Assembly (NCBI GenBank): GCA_001465115.1
Contig: CP013614.1
Span: forward strand, 930,001-994,000
Length of the DNA stretch: 64,000 bases
Direction of reading: 5' to 3'
Origin: Enterococcus silesiacus
GTDB lineage: Bacteria; Bacillota; Bacilli; Lactobacillales; Enterococcaceae
Below are positions 45,023 to 56,051 of the stretch, piece by piece. The first letter of the stretch is position 1. The number at the start of each line of letters is the position of its first letter. Under the pieces are notes generated by a model that saw nothing but the letters and a program-made list of their open reading frames with translations, made no database searches and had not been told where the DNA came from. Made by a program: the position numbers and the translations under genes.

Positions 45023-47497
45023 TCATTCTGTTTCCGTTTTTGGCTCTAACTCTGCTGTGTGCATTTCATGTACTTCTAAAATTTCTCCATCTTGTTTCTC
45101 ATCAAGCATAAAGGAACCATTAGAAGTTCGATCGTTGATTGGATGCTTTTGAGAATCAATTGTATACTGTTTACCATTTTGCGTGGTTACTAACAGCTCT
45201 AACGGACTGCTTTCAGACATAAATGTTACACGGTGAGGATTTTTTTTCAATTCTCTAAGAACCATCAATCCTCGCTTAGCACGGCCGAGTTGCGGTAATT
45301 CTTGTGCAAGCATTCGTTTAATGCTTCCTCGTTGTGTTAATAAGACAACCGGTGTATCGCCACCTTCATGAACTAGCAAGCCGTTAACGACATAGTCTTC
45401 TTCTTTCAAGTTCATGGCTTTAACACCAGCAGCTTTAGCTCCTACAACCGGGACTTCTTCTAACGGATAGCGTAAACCAAATCCTCGATGACTAACTAGA
45501 AAGACATCTAAAATCTTTTGTTCATTCGTTAAATAGACATTTACGATTTCATCTGTTTCAGATTTTAGCTTCATACAGTTTGTCGGACGAGTCTTATACG
45601 TTCGCCAAGGTTCGAAGTCAGTCATTTTACTTTGTTTGATCATCCCTTCTTTTGTCATGAAAACAAAAGTTTTCGTTGGGGAAAGCTCTTTATAGGTATA
45701 AACAGCAATGATCGACTCGTCGACTGAAAGATTCAAAATAGCTTGTGAAATATGTTCACCTATTTCTTTCCAGCGTAAATCTGGCAGTTCATGAACGGGT
45801 CGATAGATCACATTTGCTTTGTTTGTAATTAGTAAAATATGATCAAGCGTATTGACTTCACCTGTATAGAGTAAGAAGTCACCATCTTTCATTCCTACCT
45901 CTTCTGGTTTTGATGCACTGTATGAGCGTACACTACTGCGTTTGATATAACCTTCATGTGTAACCGTCACAACTACATCTTCTTGAGCAATCAAGACAGT
46001 TGTATCGATCTTGATTTCTTGGATTTCGTCTTCGATTTGTGTTAAACGCGGATTGCCGTATTGTTTTTTGACTTCGCGTAATTCTTTTTTCATTACGTTA
46101 AACAATTCTTTTTCATCACTCAATATTTTCGTCAATTCAGTAACAAGCTGATTTAACTCTTCCGCTTCTTTTTCAAGCTGAGTGATATCTGTGTTTGTTA
46201 AACGATATAATTGCAAAGTAACGATAGCTTCTGCTTGTTCTTCAGTAAAGGCATAGGCTTTGACTAAATTCATCTTAGCATCTTTTTTATCTTTACTGCC
46301 ACGGATGGTTTCGATCACTTTATCTAGGATCGATAAAGCTTTGATCAAACCAGCAACGATGTGTTGACGCTTTTTAGCCTTATTCAGTTCAAATTGACTA
46401 CGATTGGTGATGACTTGTTTACGATGGGCAATATAACTATCTAAAATGCGTTTTAGACCGACTTGTTGCGGTGTCATGTTATCGATTGCGACCATGTTGA
46501 AGTTATAGTTGATTTGTAATTCAGTATTTTTGAAAAGGTAGTTTAAAATCCCTTCAGCATTTGTATCTTTTTTTAGCTCGATCGCAATTTGCAAGCCCGT
46601 TCGGTCACTTTCATCACGAACTTCGGCAATGCCGTCGATTTTTTTATTTAAGCGTACTTCGTCCATCTTCTTAACTAGTGTTGCTTTGTTGACTTCATAA
46701 GGGATCTCGGTAACAATGATTTGCTGTTTGCCACCTTTTAAAGGTTCAATTCTAGTTTTAGAGCGAAGAATCACTTTTCCGCGTCCTGTTTCGTAGGCTT
46801 TTTTGATTTCTTCTTTTCCTTGTAGAATTCCACCAGTTGGGAAATCAGGACCTGGAATGAATTCCATCAATTTATCTAATGTCGCATTTGGATGATCGAT
46901 CAAATAAATTGTACCATCAATGATCTCAGCTAAATTGTGCGTAGGAATCTCTGTTGCATAACCTGCTGAAATCCCGGTTGAACCGTTCACTAATAAATTA
47001 GGGTATTTTGCGGGTAAAACAGTCGGTTCTTTTTCGGTATCATCAAAGTTCCAAACAAAATCGACTGTTTCTTTTTCGATATCTCTTAACAGTTCACCAC
47101 TAAGTTCAGACAACCGAGCCTCAGTATATCGCATTGCCGCTGGTGGATCCCCATCCATACTCCCGTTGTTTCCGTGCATTTCGATCAGAACTTCGCGAAG
47201 TTTCCAATCTTGGCTTAACCGAACCATTGCTTCGTAAATACTACTATCACCATGAGGATGGTAATTCCCCATAATATTTCCGACAGATTTTGCGGATTTT
47301 CTAAAACTTTTCTCGAAGGTATTGCCATCTTTGTTCATAGAAAACAAAATTCTACGTTGTACGGGTTTTAGCCCATCACGAATATCAGGTAGGGCCCGTT
47401 CTTGAATGATATATTTGGAATATCTTCCAAAACGATCGCCCATTACTTCTTCAAGAGTTAATTCTTGAATATCTTGGCGTTTTTCCAAATTCGTCAC
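45023..47497 (-). CDS. parC: DNA topoisomerase IV subunit A
   Basis: The breaking-rejoining subunit that unlinks daughter chromosomes. The 824-residue protein has the catalytic Tyr124 in AAMRYTEARL and the quinolone-resistance region HPHGDSSIYEAM. Ser85 and Glu89 correspond to the hot-spot Ser80/Glu84 and are wild-type. The C-terminal beta-pinwheel repeats are present. It follows parE with a 3-base gap, i.e. a translationally coupled operon. The order (parE then parC, separate from gyrBA) and the lack of a GyrA-box QRRGGKG motif favour ParC over GyrA. Confidence 0.95.
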   Translation of the reverse strand: MTNLEKRQDIQELTLEEVMGDRFGRYSKYIIQERALPDIRDGLKPVQRRILFSMNKDGNTFEKSFRKSAKSVGNIMGNYHPHGDSSIYEAMVRLSQDWKLREVLIEMHGNNGSMDGDPPAAMRYTEARLSELSGELLRDIEKETVDFVWNFDDTEKEPTVLPAKYPNLLVNGSTGISAGYATEIPTHNLAEIIDGTIYLIDHPNATLDKLMEFIPGPDFPTGGILQGKEEIKKAYETGRGKVILRSKTRIEPLKGGKQQIIVTEIPYEVNKATLVKKMDEVRLNKKIDGIAEVRDESDRTGLQIAIELKKDTNAEGILNYLFKNTELQINYNFNMVAIDNMTPQQVGLKRILDSYIAHRKQVITNRSQFELNKAKKRQHIVAGLIKALSILDKVIETIRGSKDKKDAKMNLVKAYAFTEEQAEAIVTLQLYRLTNTDITQLEKEAEELNQLVTELTKILSDEKELFNVMKKELREVKKQYGNPRLTQIEDEIQEIKIDTTVLIAQEDVVVTVTHEGYIKRSSVRSYSASKPEEVGMKDGDFLLYTGEVNTLDHILLITNKANVIYRPVHELPDLRWKEIGEHISQAILNLSVDESIIAVYTYKELSPTKTFVFMTKEGMIKQSKMTDFEPWRTYKTRPTNCMKLKSETDEIVNVYLTNEQKILDVFLVSHRGFGLRYPLEEVPVVGAKAAGVKAMNLKEEDYVVNGLLVHEGGDTPVVLLTQRGSIKRMLAQELPQLGRAKRGLMVLRELKKNPHRVTFMSESSPLELLVTTQNGKQYTIDSQKHPINDRTSNGSFMLDEKQDGEILEVHEMHTAELEPKTETE

Positions 47498-47500
47498 TCC

Positions 47501-49591
<2,091 letters not shown>

Positions 49592-49601
49592 TTATTCTTG
49601 A

Positions 49602-49631
49602 ATTATAGGGCCAAAGGCCACATCATTACAA
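49602..49631 (-). promoter_or_regulatory. parE promoter
   Basis: On the minus strand TTGTAA (49631-49626), an 18-nt spacer and TATAAT (49607-49602). The spacer contains GGCC-AAA-GGCC, a small palindrome. Confidence 0.65.
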
Positions 49632-49641
49632 TAATACTCTA

Positions 49642-49697
49642 AAAGCTCTCAAAAAAAAAGAGCTTTCCTAAACGGCCACTCTTTCTTAAGATTATTT
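49642..49697 (-). terminator. Terminator of the CoA-binding protein gene
   Basis: On the minus strand AAAGAG...CTCTTT with a T9 run forms a terminator (about 49690 to 49651). The same T-run and GCTCT (49642-49649 with 49659-49666) can form an alternative hairpin. Confidence 0.6.
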
Positions 49698-49701
49698 ACA
49701 T

Positions 49702-50127
49702 CTATTTCGGCATTTCAGCTAATTCAATTTTAATGCAGCGATTCATTATAATAGCACTTCTTCCTGCTTTTTTCAACATTTCAGCAGCTTCTTCACTTTC
49801 CAGACCTAATTGGGCCCAAAAGACTTTTGCATCTGTCTCAATGAACTCTTTCGCAACGTCTGGTAAAAATTCGCTGCGGCGAAAGATGTCAACGATATCG
49901 ATTTGCCCAGGAACATCTTGCAATTTTTCGTAAACTTTTGCACCAAGAATTTCTTGTCCTGCAAGTATTGGGTTTACCGGAATGATCTCATAGCCATATT
50001 CTTGCAGTAATTTTGCTATTTTATAACTTGTTCGTTCCTCTTTTGCACTTAATCCAACAATTGCAATCCGCTTAGCTTCTTGTAGGTATTGGATTATTTG
50101 TTCTTGTGATGGGTTTTCGACAGACAT
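49702..50127 (-). CDS. CoA-binding domain protein (YccU-like)
   Basis: A 141-residue protein made of one Rossmann-type CoA-binding domain: RIAIVGLSAKEERTSYKIAKLLQEYGYEIIPVNP, then VDIFRRSEFLPDVAKEFI and FWAQLGLESEEAAEMLKKAG, ending with NRCIKIE. The family (YccU/YneT) is related to the N-terminus of succinyl-CoA synthetase alpha; its role is unknown. The second ATG (50127) is eight bases from AAAGGA and is preferred over 50136. It is a single gene between plsY (divergent) and parE. Confidence 0.85.
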   Translation of the reverse strand: MSVENPSQEQIIQYLQEAKRIAIVGLSAKEERTSYKIAKLLQEYGYEIIPVNPILAGQEILGAKVYEKLQDVPGQIDIVDIFRRSEFLPDVAKEFIETDAKVFWAQLGLESEEAAEMLKKAGRSAIIMNRCIKIELAEMPK

Positions 50128-50182
50128 TTTAGTCATCCTTTCTCATTTCTCTCAATTTCATTATACAACGAATATTTAATTA

Positions 50183-50211
50183 TTGTTAGCTGTTTCTATT
50201 CATGATAAAAT
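50183..50211 (+). promoter_or_regulatory. plsY promoter
   Basis: TTGTTA (50183-50188), a 17-nt spacer, TAAAAT (50206-50211), 32 bases before the plsY ATG. Confidence 0.65.
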
Positions 50212-50243
50212 AAATGCTAGTTTGAACAGAAAGAGGTTGCTCA

Positions 50244-50876
50244 ATGAAATTTTTCGTGCTATTGATTATAGCTTATCTACTCGGTTCTATTCCTTCTGGT
50301 GTTTGGGTGGGAAAACTCTTTTTTAAAAAGGACCTTCGTCAATTTGGCAGTGGCAATACAGGAACGACAAATACCTTTAGAGTGTTAGGTAAAAAAGCTG
50401 GCATAGCGGTTTTGCTAATGGATATTTTAAAAGGAACATTAGCCACTAGTTTACCACTGCTGTTTTCTTTAAACGTTAATCCTTTAGTGTTTGGGGTTGC
50501 GGCAGTTCTGGGTCATACGTTTCCAGTTTTTGCAAATTTTAAAGGAGGAAAAGCTGTTGCAACAAGCGCAGGGATGCTTTTGGCTTACAATCCAGCATTT
50601 TTTGTCTATTCTGCTTTAATTTTTATTATTATGTTATATATTACCAGCATGGTGAGTTTAACTAGTATGATCAGCGCTGTATTGATTACTCTTTCAACAG
50701 TGATTCTCCCATTTGCGATTCCGGCCATATTGCCTCGGTTTGACTGGTTATTGACATTAATTGCACTAGCTTTAACGATTTTTATTTTCATCCGTCACAA
50801 GGATAACATAAAGCGAATCAAAGACGGCACTGAAAGTCGTGTCCCTTTTGGATTAGGCGTAAAAAAAGAAAACTAA
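50244..50876 (+). CDS. plsY: Glycerol-3-phosphate acyltransferase PlsY
   Basis: A membrane enzyme transferring the acyl group of acyl-phosphate to glycerol-3-phosphate, the first step of phospholipid synthesis. The 210-residue protein has five hydrophobic helices and the family motifs [44 protein letters not shown] and [17 protein letters not shown] precedes the ATG. It sits upstream-divergent of parE, as in many Lactobacillales. It shares a terminator with the convergent epimerase gene. Confidence 0.95.
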   Translation: MKFFVLLIIAYLLGSIPSGVWVGKLFFKKDLRQFGSGNTGTTNTFRVLGKKAGIAVLLMDILKGTLATSLPLLFSLNVNPLVFGVAAVLGHTFPVFANFKGGKAVATSAGMLLAYNPAFFVYSALIFIIMLYITSMVSLTSMISAVLITLSTVILPFAIPAILPRFDWLLTLIALALTIFIFIRHKDNIKRIKDGTESRVPFGLGVKKEN

Positions 50877-50919
50877 AAACTAGGACATGAAGTTTAGGAT
50901 ACTTCATGTCCTAGTTTTT
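50875..50919. terminator. Bidirectional terminator between plsY and the epimerase gene
   Basis: 19-bp perfect arms (50875-50893 with 50901-50919), a 7-nt loop, A5 and T5 ends. It covers the last base of both genes' stop codons. Confidence 0.9.
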
Positions 50920-51794
50920 CATTTAGCAGTAAGTGTGTATTGTGTCTTAAAGACATCTGATGCAGGTAATTTGTTGATTCCTTTTTTGTCAACAAGTTTT
51001 CCAGTTGCATTTATTTCGTCAGCTATACCGCACCATGGTTCAATACAAACGAATGGCGCTTCTTGTGGATAAGGAGACCAAATTCCCACATAAGGCATAT
51101 CTGTGTAACTTAAACTAATGCTATGCGGGCCTTCATCTGATTCGATCGTAAAAGTGTTAGCGCCCTTGGTTTCAAAAATAATCGCATCATCTTTGAATAG
51201 TTCTCTGCGAATATCAAGACTAGTATTCGTTTGTCCCAATGTTTTATGTTCAAAATCTGCAAAAGGTCCTACTAAAGGAATTTGAGTGCGAGATTTCTTA
51301 GGAGAAAAACTTAAATAGTAATCATCAAATGTTAAGCCTTGTTCTAAAGGAACATTGAACGCAGGGTGACCACCTATTGAAAAATACATATCGGCATTTC
51401 CTGTATTTTCAACTTGGTAATTAACCACTAAGTTATCGGCTTCTAGTGTATAAGAAAGAATCAATTCAAAATCAAAAGGATAGACTTCCTTCGTTTTTTT
51501 ACTACTTCTTAGCGATAATGAAACAAGTTCAGCTCCATGCTCGATAACTTCAAAAAGGCTATCTCTAGCAAATCCGTGCTGACTCATAGGATATGTTTTA
51601 TTGTCATAAGTATATCGATCGTCTTTTAAACGCCCAACTACTGGAAATAAGACCGGAGCATGACGCCCCCAAAAAGTTGGATCACCCTGCCAAATATACT
51701 CGATATTATTTTTCTTTGACTTTAAACTGATTAATTCTGCCCCATCTTCTGCAATGGTTGCGATTAAAAATTCATTTTCAATTTGTACAGTCAT
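50919..51794 (-). CDS. Aldose 1-epimerase family protein (LacX-like)
   Basis: A 291-residue cytosolic beta-sandwich protein of the galactose-mutarotase superfamily. It shows APVLFPVVGRLKD and MSQHGFARDSLFEV with the catalytic-type His. It also shows GGHPAFNVPL and IEPWCGIADE with the likely general-base Glu. It is closer to the LacX/YeaD-like branch than to classical GalM, so the sugar is uncertain. The second ATG (51794) is 8 bases from AGGAGG and is favoured over 51800. It lies just after codY and may be co-transcribed with it. Confidence 0.83.
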   Translation of the reverse strand: MTVQIENEFLIATIAEDGAELISLKSKKNNIEYIWQGDPTFWGRHAPVLFPVVGRLKDDRYTYDNKTYPMSQHGFARDSLFEVIEHGAELVSLSLRSSKKTKEVYPFDFELILSYTLEADNLVVNYQVENTGNADMYFSIGGHPAFNVPLEQGLTFDDYYLSFSPKKSRTQIPLVGPFADFEHKTLGQTNTSLDIRRELFKDDAIIFETKGANTFTIESDEGPHSISLSYTDMPYVGIWSPYPQEAPFVCIEPWCGIADEINATGKLVDKKGINKLPASDVFKTQYTLTAK

Positions 51795-51806
51795 GTCCAT
51801 TGCCTC

Positions 51807-52598
51807 CTATTTGTTATCTTTTTCCAGTTCTTTGATAAACTGTTTGTTTAATACTTTCAGATAAGTCCCTTTCATTCCTAGAGATCTTGATTCGATGATT
51901 CCTGCAGACTCCAATTTTCGTAAGGCGTTGACAATCACTGAACGTGTGATTCCGATTTCATCAGCAATACTAGACGCTGTCAGTCTACCCTCTTCACCAT
52001 CTAAAGCTTTGAAAATCGCTTGGACAGCTTTTAATTCACTGTAAGATAACGTATTGATTGCCATTTGTACAGCAGTTGCGCTACGGACATTGGCTTCGAT
52101 GTTTCTTGATTGTTGGTAAAGGATCTGCATCCCAACAACTGTTGCACTATATTCAGCTAAGACTAGATCTTCATCATCAAATGATTGTTCTACTCTAGCT
52201 AAAATAATTGTTCCTAAACGTTCACCCGCACCAAACATGGGTACAATCGTTGTTAGCCCAAAAGGATATTTTTCACGAAGTTCAACCGGAAATGCGGTTA
52301 AGTCACTTGTGATTGAAATGTTCGCTTCTGTTTTGATTAAGTTGTCAGCAGCATCTGTATAGCTTTGCGGAAACCGTTTTTCTTCAAACATATGCTTCAC
52401 TCGTGCATTATTCACATCTAGTTTTTCGTTGTACCCTAACAAAACGCCTTCGTTACTTATAATGTAGGCATTACTTTCCAGCACATCACCTAAAATTACC
52501 GCCATCTTGTCATAAGGCAAATCGGCTTTTTGATCAAAAGTGTTTTTCTGTTGTAAAAGCTTGTTGATCTGACGGGTTTTCTCTAATAAAGTAGTCAT
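51807..52598 (-). CDS. codY: GTP/branched-chain amino acid-responsive regulator CodY
   Basis: A global repressor that binds DNA when isoleucine/leucine/valine (and in many species GTP) are plentiful. The 263-residue protein has the N-terminal GAF ligand domain (MTTLLEKTRQIN start, about 1-155). The C-terminal winged helix contains ASSIADEIGITRSVIVNALRKLESAG. The open frame continues upstream through the hairpin repeat, but AGGAGG before ATG 52598 and the family N-terminus fix the start. It follows hslU, the familiar xerC-hslVU-codY order, here with a repeat between. Confidence 0.96.
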   Translation of the reverse strand: MTTLLEKTRQINKLLQQKNTFDQKADLPYDKMAVILGDVLESNAYIISNEGVLLGYNEKLDVNNARVKHMFEEKRFPQSYTDAADNLIKTEANISITSDLTAFPVELREKYPFGLTTIVPMFGAGERLGTIILARVEQSFDDEDLVLAEYSATVVGMQILYQQSRNIEANVRSATAVQMAINTLSYSELKAVQAIFKALDGEEGRLTASSIADEIGITRSVIVNALRKLESAGIIESRSLGMKGTYLKVLNKQFIKELEKDNK

Positions 52599-52613
52599 TT
52601 TTACTCCTCCTAA

Positions 52614-52734
52614 TTTTAAAAGCGAACTGGGCTTGGCCATTTCTCGACTGAAAAATAGGAAATTATGACTGAGGTGTTTTTTGCCTCAGTCATAATTTAT
52701 CTTTTTTCCGAGAGACTAGCCCATATAGCTAGCT
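52614..52734 (-). repeat. Hairpin repeat, copy D (codY leader)
   Basis: Same family as copies A-C, reading on the minus strand. The outer stem is GGGCT/AGCCC (A-T changed to G-C against copy B), then TCTC/GAGA, and an apical stem GACTGAGG/CCTCAGTC. The core CGGAAAAAAGATAAA and CCTATTTTTC are kept. It ends 2 bases before the AGGAGG of codY (52611-52606). Confidence 0.88.
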
Positions 52735-52737
52735 AAA

Positions 52738-52765
52738 TTTAAAAGCTGAAAGAGCTCGTTCAGCC
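52738..52765 (-). repeat. Truncated relic of the same hairpin repeat
   Basis: The minus strand reads GGCTGAACGAGCTC...CAGCTTTTAAA, matching the 3' end of copies A-C. It directly precedes copy D and begins ~16 bases after the hslU stop, as if a former tandem pair lost most of its first unit. Confidence 0.7.
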
Positions 52766-52781
52766 ATAAATCCAGACAATC

Positions 52782-54185
52782 CTACAGAATGTAACGGCTT
52801 AGATCTTCATTTTGAACAATACTGTTCAATTTTTCATTTACATAAGCTTCTGTTATTGTAATCTCACCCATTTGCATATCTGGCGCTTCGAATAATAGGT
52901 CTTCCAATAAGCGCTCCAGAATCGTATGCAGACGGCGAGCTCCGATATTATCGGTGTCACGATTTACGTTAAAAGCAATATTAGCGATTCGCTCAATAGC
53001 TTCCTTTGTAAAGATCACTGTGACATTTTCAGTACCAATTAAGGCAATATATTGTTTAATCAAAGCGTTATTCGGCTCTGTTAAGATTCGGACGAAGTCC
53101 TCAGCACTAAGGTCATCTAATTCAACTCGAATTGGGAAACGACCTTGTAATTCAGGGATTAAATCACTTGGCTTAGACAAATGAAATGCGCCAGAAGCAA
53201 TAAATAAAATGTGGTCTGTCTGGATCGCACCGTATTTTGTGTTGACTTGTGAACCTTCAACAATGGGTAAAATATCGCGTTGCACGCCTTCTCGGGATAC
53301 TTCACCTGAGTTTTGTTGGCTTTTTGAAGTGATTTTATCAAATTCATCAATAAAAATGATGCCGCTACTTTCAGCTAAACGAATCGCTTCACTATGAATA
53401 TCGGCTTCTTTGACGATTTTAGCAGATTCCTCTTTTACTAATAATTCTTGTGCTTCTTTCACAGTGACAGTGCGTTCCACTTTTTTCTTAGGTGATAAAG
53501 CTCCTAAGGTTTCGTTTAGGTCGATCCCCATTTGTTCCATCCCGTTATTCATTGCAGGCATCGTTTTTTTAGGTTCCTCGATCTCGATAGTTACTTCACG
53601 ATTGTTCAGTAATCCTTTTTCTAGTTGTTCCAAAATCGTTTTGCGATTCACTTTGATCTCTTCGGTTACTTCTTCTTGAGATTCTTGGGGTTGTTGCGCA
53701 CTATTGAACATTTGCATCATTTGTTCAAACTGATTATTTGATGTTTGCTTTTGCTCTTTTTTGATTCCAGGTACTAGAACTTTGACTAAACGATTATTCG
53801 CTTTTTTTAGGGCCTGAGAGTACACTCTGCTATATTGTTGTTTTTCAACGATTTGAATCGCATTTTCAACTAGATCACGAACCATTGATTCGACATCTCG
53901 CCCAACGTAGCCAACTTCTGTAAATTTAGTCGCTTCTACTTTGATAAAAGGTGCATTGACAATTTTCGCCAAGCGTCTAGCAATTTCTGTTTTTCCGACA
54001 CCTGTAGGTCCGATCATCAACATATTTTTAGGTGTTACATCTTGCTGCATTTTCTCTTCAAGTTGTAAACGGCGGTATCTATTTCTTAAAGCAACTGCAA
54101 CGGATTTTTTAGCTGTTTCTTGTCCAATGATATATTCATCTAGTTCTGTTACGATTTCTCTTGGTGTTTTATTTAATTCGTTCAT
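52782..54185 (-). CDS. hslU: ATP-dependent protease ATPase subunit HslU (ClpY)
   Basis: An AAA+ unfoldase that feeds proteins to the HslV peptidase. The 467-residue protein has Walker [10 protein letters not shown] (59-67), the pore motif GYVGRDV, the Walker B region FIDEFDKI, a variable I-domain rich in Gln/Glu in the middle, and the sensor-2 region [15 protein letters not shown]. The C-terminus DLSRYIL is the usual HslV-docking tail. It starts 15 bases after hslV and is translated with it. Confidence 0.96.
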   Translation of the reverse strand: MNELNKTPREIVTELDEYIIGQETAKKSVAVALRNRYRRLQLEEKMQQDVTPKNMLMIGPTGVGKTEIARRLAKIVNAPFIKVEATKFTEVGYVGRDVESMVRDLVENAIQIVEKQQYSRVYSQALKKANNRLVKVLVPGIKKEQKQTSNNQFEQMMQMFNSAQQPQESQEEVTEEIKVNRKTILEQLEKGLLNNREVTIEIEEPKKTMPAMNNGMEQMGIDLNETLGALSPKKKVERTVTVKEAQELLVKEESAKIVKEADIHSEAIRLAESSGIIFIDEFDKITSKSQQNSGEVSREGVQRDILPIVEGSQVNTKYGAIQTDHILFIASGAFHLSKPSDLIPELQGRFPIRVELDDLSAEDFVRILTEPNNALIKQYIALIGTENVTVIFTKEAIERIANIAFNVNRDTDNIGARRLHTILERLLEDLLFEAPDMQMGEITITEAYVNEKLNSIVQNEDLSRYIL

Positions 54186-54200
54186 GGTCGTTGTCCCCCA

Positions 54201-54749
54201 TTATATTTCTTCTACAATGATATTGTGATTTGTAAACACGCAAATATCTGCTGCGATATTCAGTGCGTTTTTAGCGATTTCTTTGGCAGACATTTCTTTA
54301 TCGCCGTAGTGTTTCATAGCACGAGCTGCAGATAGTGCAAAGTTACCACCAGATCCGATTGCTAAGATACCATCATCTGGGGTAATGACCTCACCTGTAC
54401 CAGAAACCAGCAGCATCTCTTTCTCATTCATCACGATCAACATGGCTTCTAATTTTTGCATTGATTGTTGCGTACGCCATTCTTGTGCTAATTCCACTGC
54501 TGCTCTAGTTAAATTACCATTATATTCATTTAGTTTACCTTCAAATTTTTCTTCTAATGTAAAAGCATCTGCAACACTTCCAGCAAAACCGACAACTACT
54601 TCATCGTTATAGATTCTACGAACTTTTTTTGCAGTTCCTTTCATGACAACTGATTCGCCCATTGTTACTTGACCATCACCGGCCATTGCAAATTTTCCGT
54701 CTTTTTCAACAGCACAAATCGTTGTTGAATGAAATTGTGATTCAACCAT
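54201..54749 (-). CDS. hslV: ATP-dependent protease peptidase subunit HslV (ClpQ/CodW)
   Basis: The proteasome-like peptidase ring of HslUV. The 182-residue protein has [26 protein letters not shown] at the N-terminus, GSVADAFTL, and VSGTGEVI...[17 protein letters not shown]. Family enzymes use an N-terminal Thr (or Ser in B. subtilis CodW). Here eight residues, MVESQFHS, precede the conserved TT pair and position 2 is Val, so the nucleophile would need processing or be Ser/Thr further in. AGGAGG fixes the ATG. Its leader is hairpin repeat copy C. Confidence 0.94.
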   Translation of the reverse strand: MVESQFHSTTICAVEKDGKFAMAGDGQVTMGESVVMKGTAKKVRRIYNDEVVVGFAGSVADAFTLEEKFEGKLNEYNGNLTRAAVELAQEWRTQQSMQKLEAMLIVMNEKEMLLVSGTGEVITPDDGILAIGSGGNFALSAARAMKHYGDKEMSAKEIAKNALNIAADICVFTNHNIIVEEI

Positions 54750-54764
54750 TATAGTTCCTCCTAA

Positions 54765-54882
54765 TTTAAAAGCGTAGCAGGCTCGTTCAGCCTCGACAGA
54801 AAAATAGGGAAATATGAGGTGGCGCTTTTTACCACAATCATATTTTATCTTTTTTTCGGGCGATTAGCCTGCGAAGCTAGTC
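54765..54882 (-). repeat. Hairpin repeat, copy C (hslV leader)
   Basis: A minus-strand element of ~118 bp between xerC and hslV. It shares GCAGGCT/AGCCTGC, GAAAAAAAGATAAAATATGATTG and CCTATTTTTCTGTC blocks with copies A and B. In the apical stem GTAG/CTAC has become GTGG/CCAC, a compensated change. It ends 2 bases before the AGGAGG of hslV. Confidence 0.9.
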
Positions 54883-54895
54883 AAAATACCACCCG

Positions 54896-55795
54896 TTATG
54901 CACGCGGATGAAATGTTCGATAATTTTGTTGTAAGCTTTCTTTTGTTACATGAGCATAAATTTGTGTCGTTGATAAATCAGAGTGCCCCAATAATTCTTG
55001 GACAGTCCGCATATCAGCTCCATTATTCAACAAATGCGTTGCAAACGTATGACGCAACATATGAGGATGAATATCGCTATTTAAAGTACTTTTTTTGATC
55101 AGCTGATTCAAAACATATTCAATTCCTGTTGGCGTGATTTGTTCACCATGATGGTTAACAAAGACAAACGCATGTTCTTGATGATATTTTTCCATCAAAA
55201 TAGCGCGCCCGTTTTCCAAATACTCCTTTAAGGCATCTTCGGCAAAAGAACCAAAAGACACATATCGATCCTTGTTACCTTTTCCGTGAATCAATAAGAC
55301 GTTTGCAGAAAAATCAATTGCCTGCAAGGTTAGGTTAGTACATTCACTCACTCGGATGCCAGTACCATAAAGAATTTCTAATAATGCTTGGTTCCTTAAG
55401 TCTAAAGGTTTTGCCCCCCTAGCACTCTCAAATAAAGCATCCATCTCTTTTTCATAGAAGAAGCGAGGAAGTCGTAATTGCTTTTTCTTCATGTGTACAT
55501 ATGAAAAAGGATTTTCTTTGATGACTTCATTTTTAAGTAAGAACTGATAAAATGAGCGTAAGCTGGCAATTTTTCTGCTGATAGAATTTCGACTATATTC
55601 TTTGTCATAAAGAACACTGAGATAGGTACGAATATCCAAATGATCAACACTTAAATAATCAGCTTCTCCAGAACTCTTCAAAAAATCAAAAAAATTGAGC
55701 ATATCTTCTTCATAAGCAATCTTGGTTTTTTCAGAATAACCGCGTTCAACAATCAAATAATTTAAAAACAGCTCTGACCAGTTTTTCTCTTGCAT
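54896..55795 (-). CDS. xerC: Tyrosine recombinase XerC
   Basis: A site-specific recombinase that, with XerD or alone, resolves chromosome dimers at dif. The 299-residue protein has the N-terminal SAM-like core-binding domain (about 5-95). The catalytic domain has Arg in GTGIRVSEC, His245 and Arg248 (HMLRH), His271 (LLGHSD) and the nucleophile Tyr280 (QIYAHV). This is the codV position of the xerC-hslVU-codY block. No adjacent integron or phage features are present, so it is the housekeeping enzyme. A promoter must lie in the 175 bases after the trmFO terminator. Confidence 0.94.
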   Translation of the reverse strand: MQEKNWSELFLNYLIVERGYSEKTKIAYEEDMLNFFDFLKSSGEADYLSVDHLDIRTYLSVLYDKEYSRNSISRKIASLRSFYQFLLKNEVIKENPFSYVHMKKKQLRLPRFFYEKEMDALFESARGAKPLDLRNQALLEILYGTGIRVSECTNLTLQAIDFSANVLLIHGKGNKDRYVSFGSFAEDALKEYLENGRAILMEKYHQEHAFVFVNHHGEQITPTGIEYVLNQLIKKSTLNSDIHPHMLRHTFATHLLNNGADMRTVQELLGHSDLSTTQIYAHVTKESLQQNYRTFHPRA

Positions 55796-55974
55796 ATACC
55801 TTCCTCCATTAAATTACAAAGTAACTTTAGCATAACCATTTTGAAAAAACAAACGAATTGTCAGAATTTAATCAATATTTTCAAATTTGGTAACAATTTA
55901 TTCATATTTGACTTTAATTACTCATAAATTATAAGCATAATTTAATTTAGTGTTCGCTTGTCGTAGACAAATAA

Positions 55975-56042
55975 AAAGACCGAAACATATGCTAACTCCA
56001 AAAATTCTAAGTTTTTGAAGTTGGCGCCTCTGTTTTGGTCTT
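55975..56042 (-). terminator. Terminator of trmFO
   Basis: Arms AAAGACCGAAAC (55975-55986) and GTTTTGGTCTT (56032-56042) plus inner GCTAACT/AGTTGGC and CAAAAA/TTTTTG stems, with a T-rich tail on the minus strand. This separates topA-trmFO from xerC-hslVU. Confidence 0.8.
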
Positions 56043-56051
56043 CTTGTTATT

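Noticed and set aside
54896-55795. xerC as a phage or integron integrase
   Set aside because: Its place in the conserved xerC-hslVU-codY block and the absence of attachment repeats or phage genes mark it as the chromosomal recombinase.
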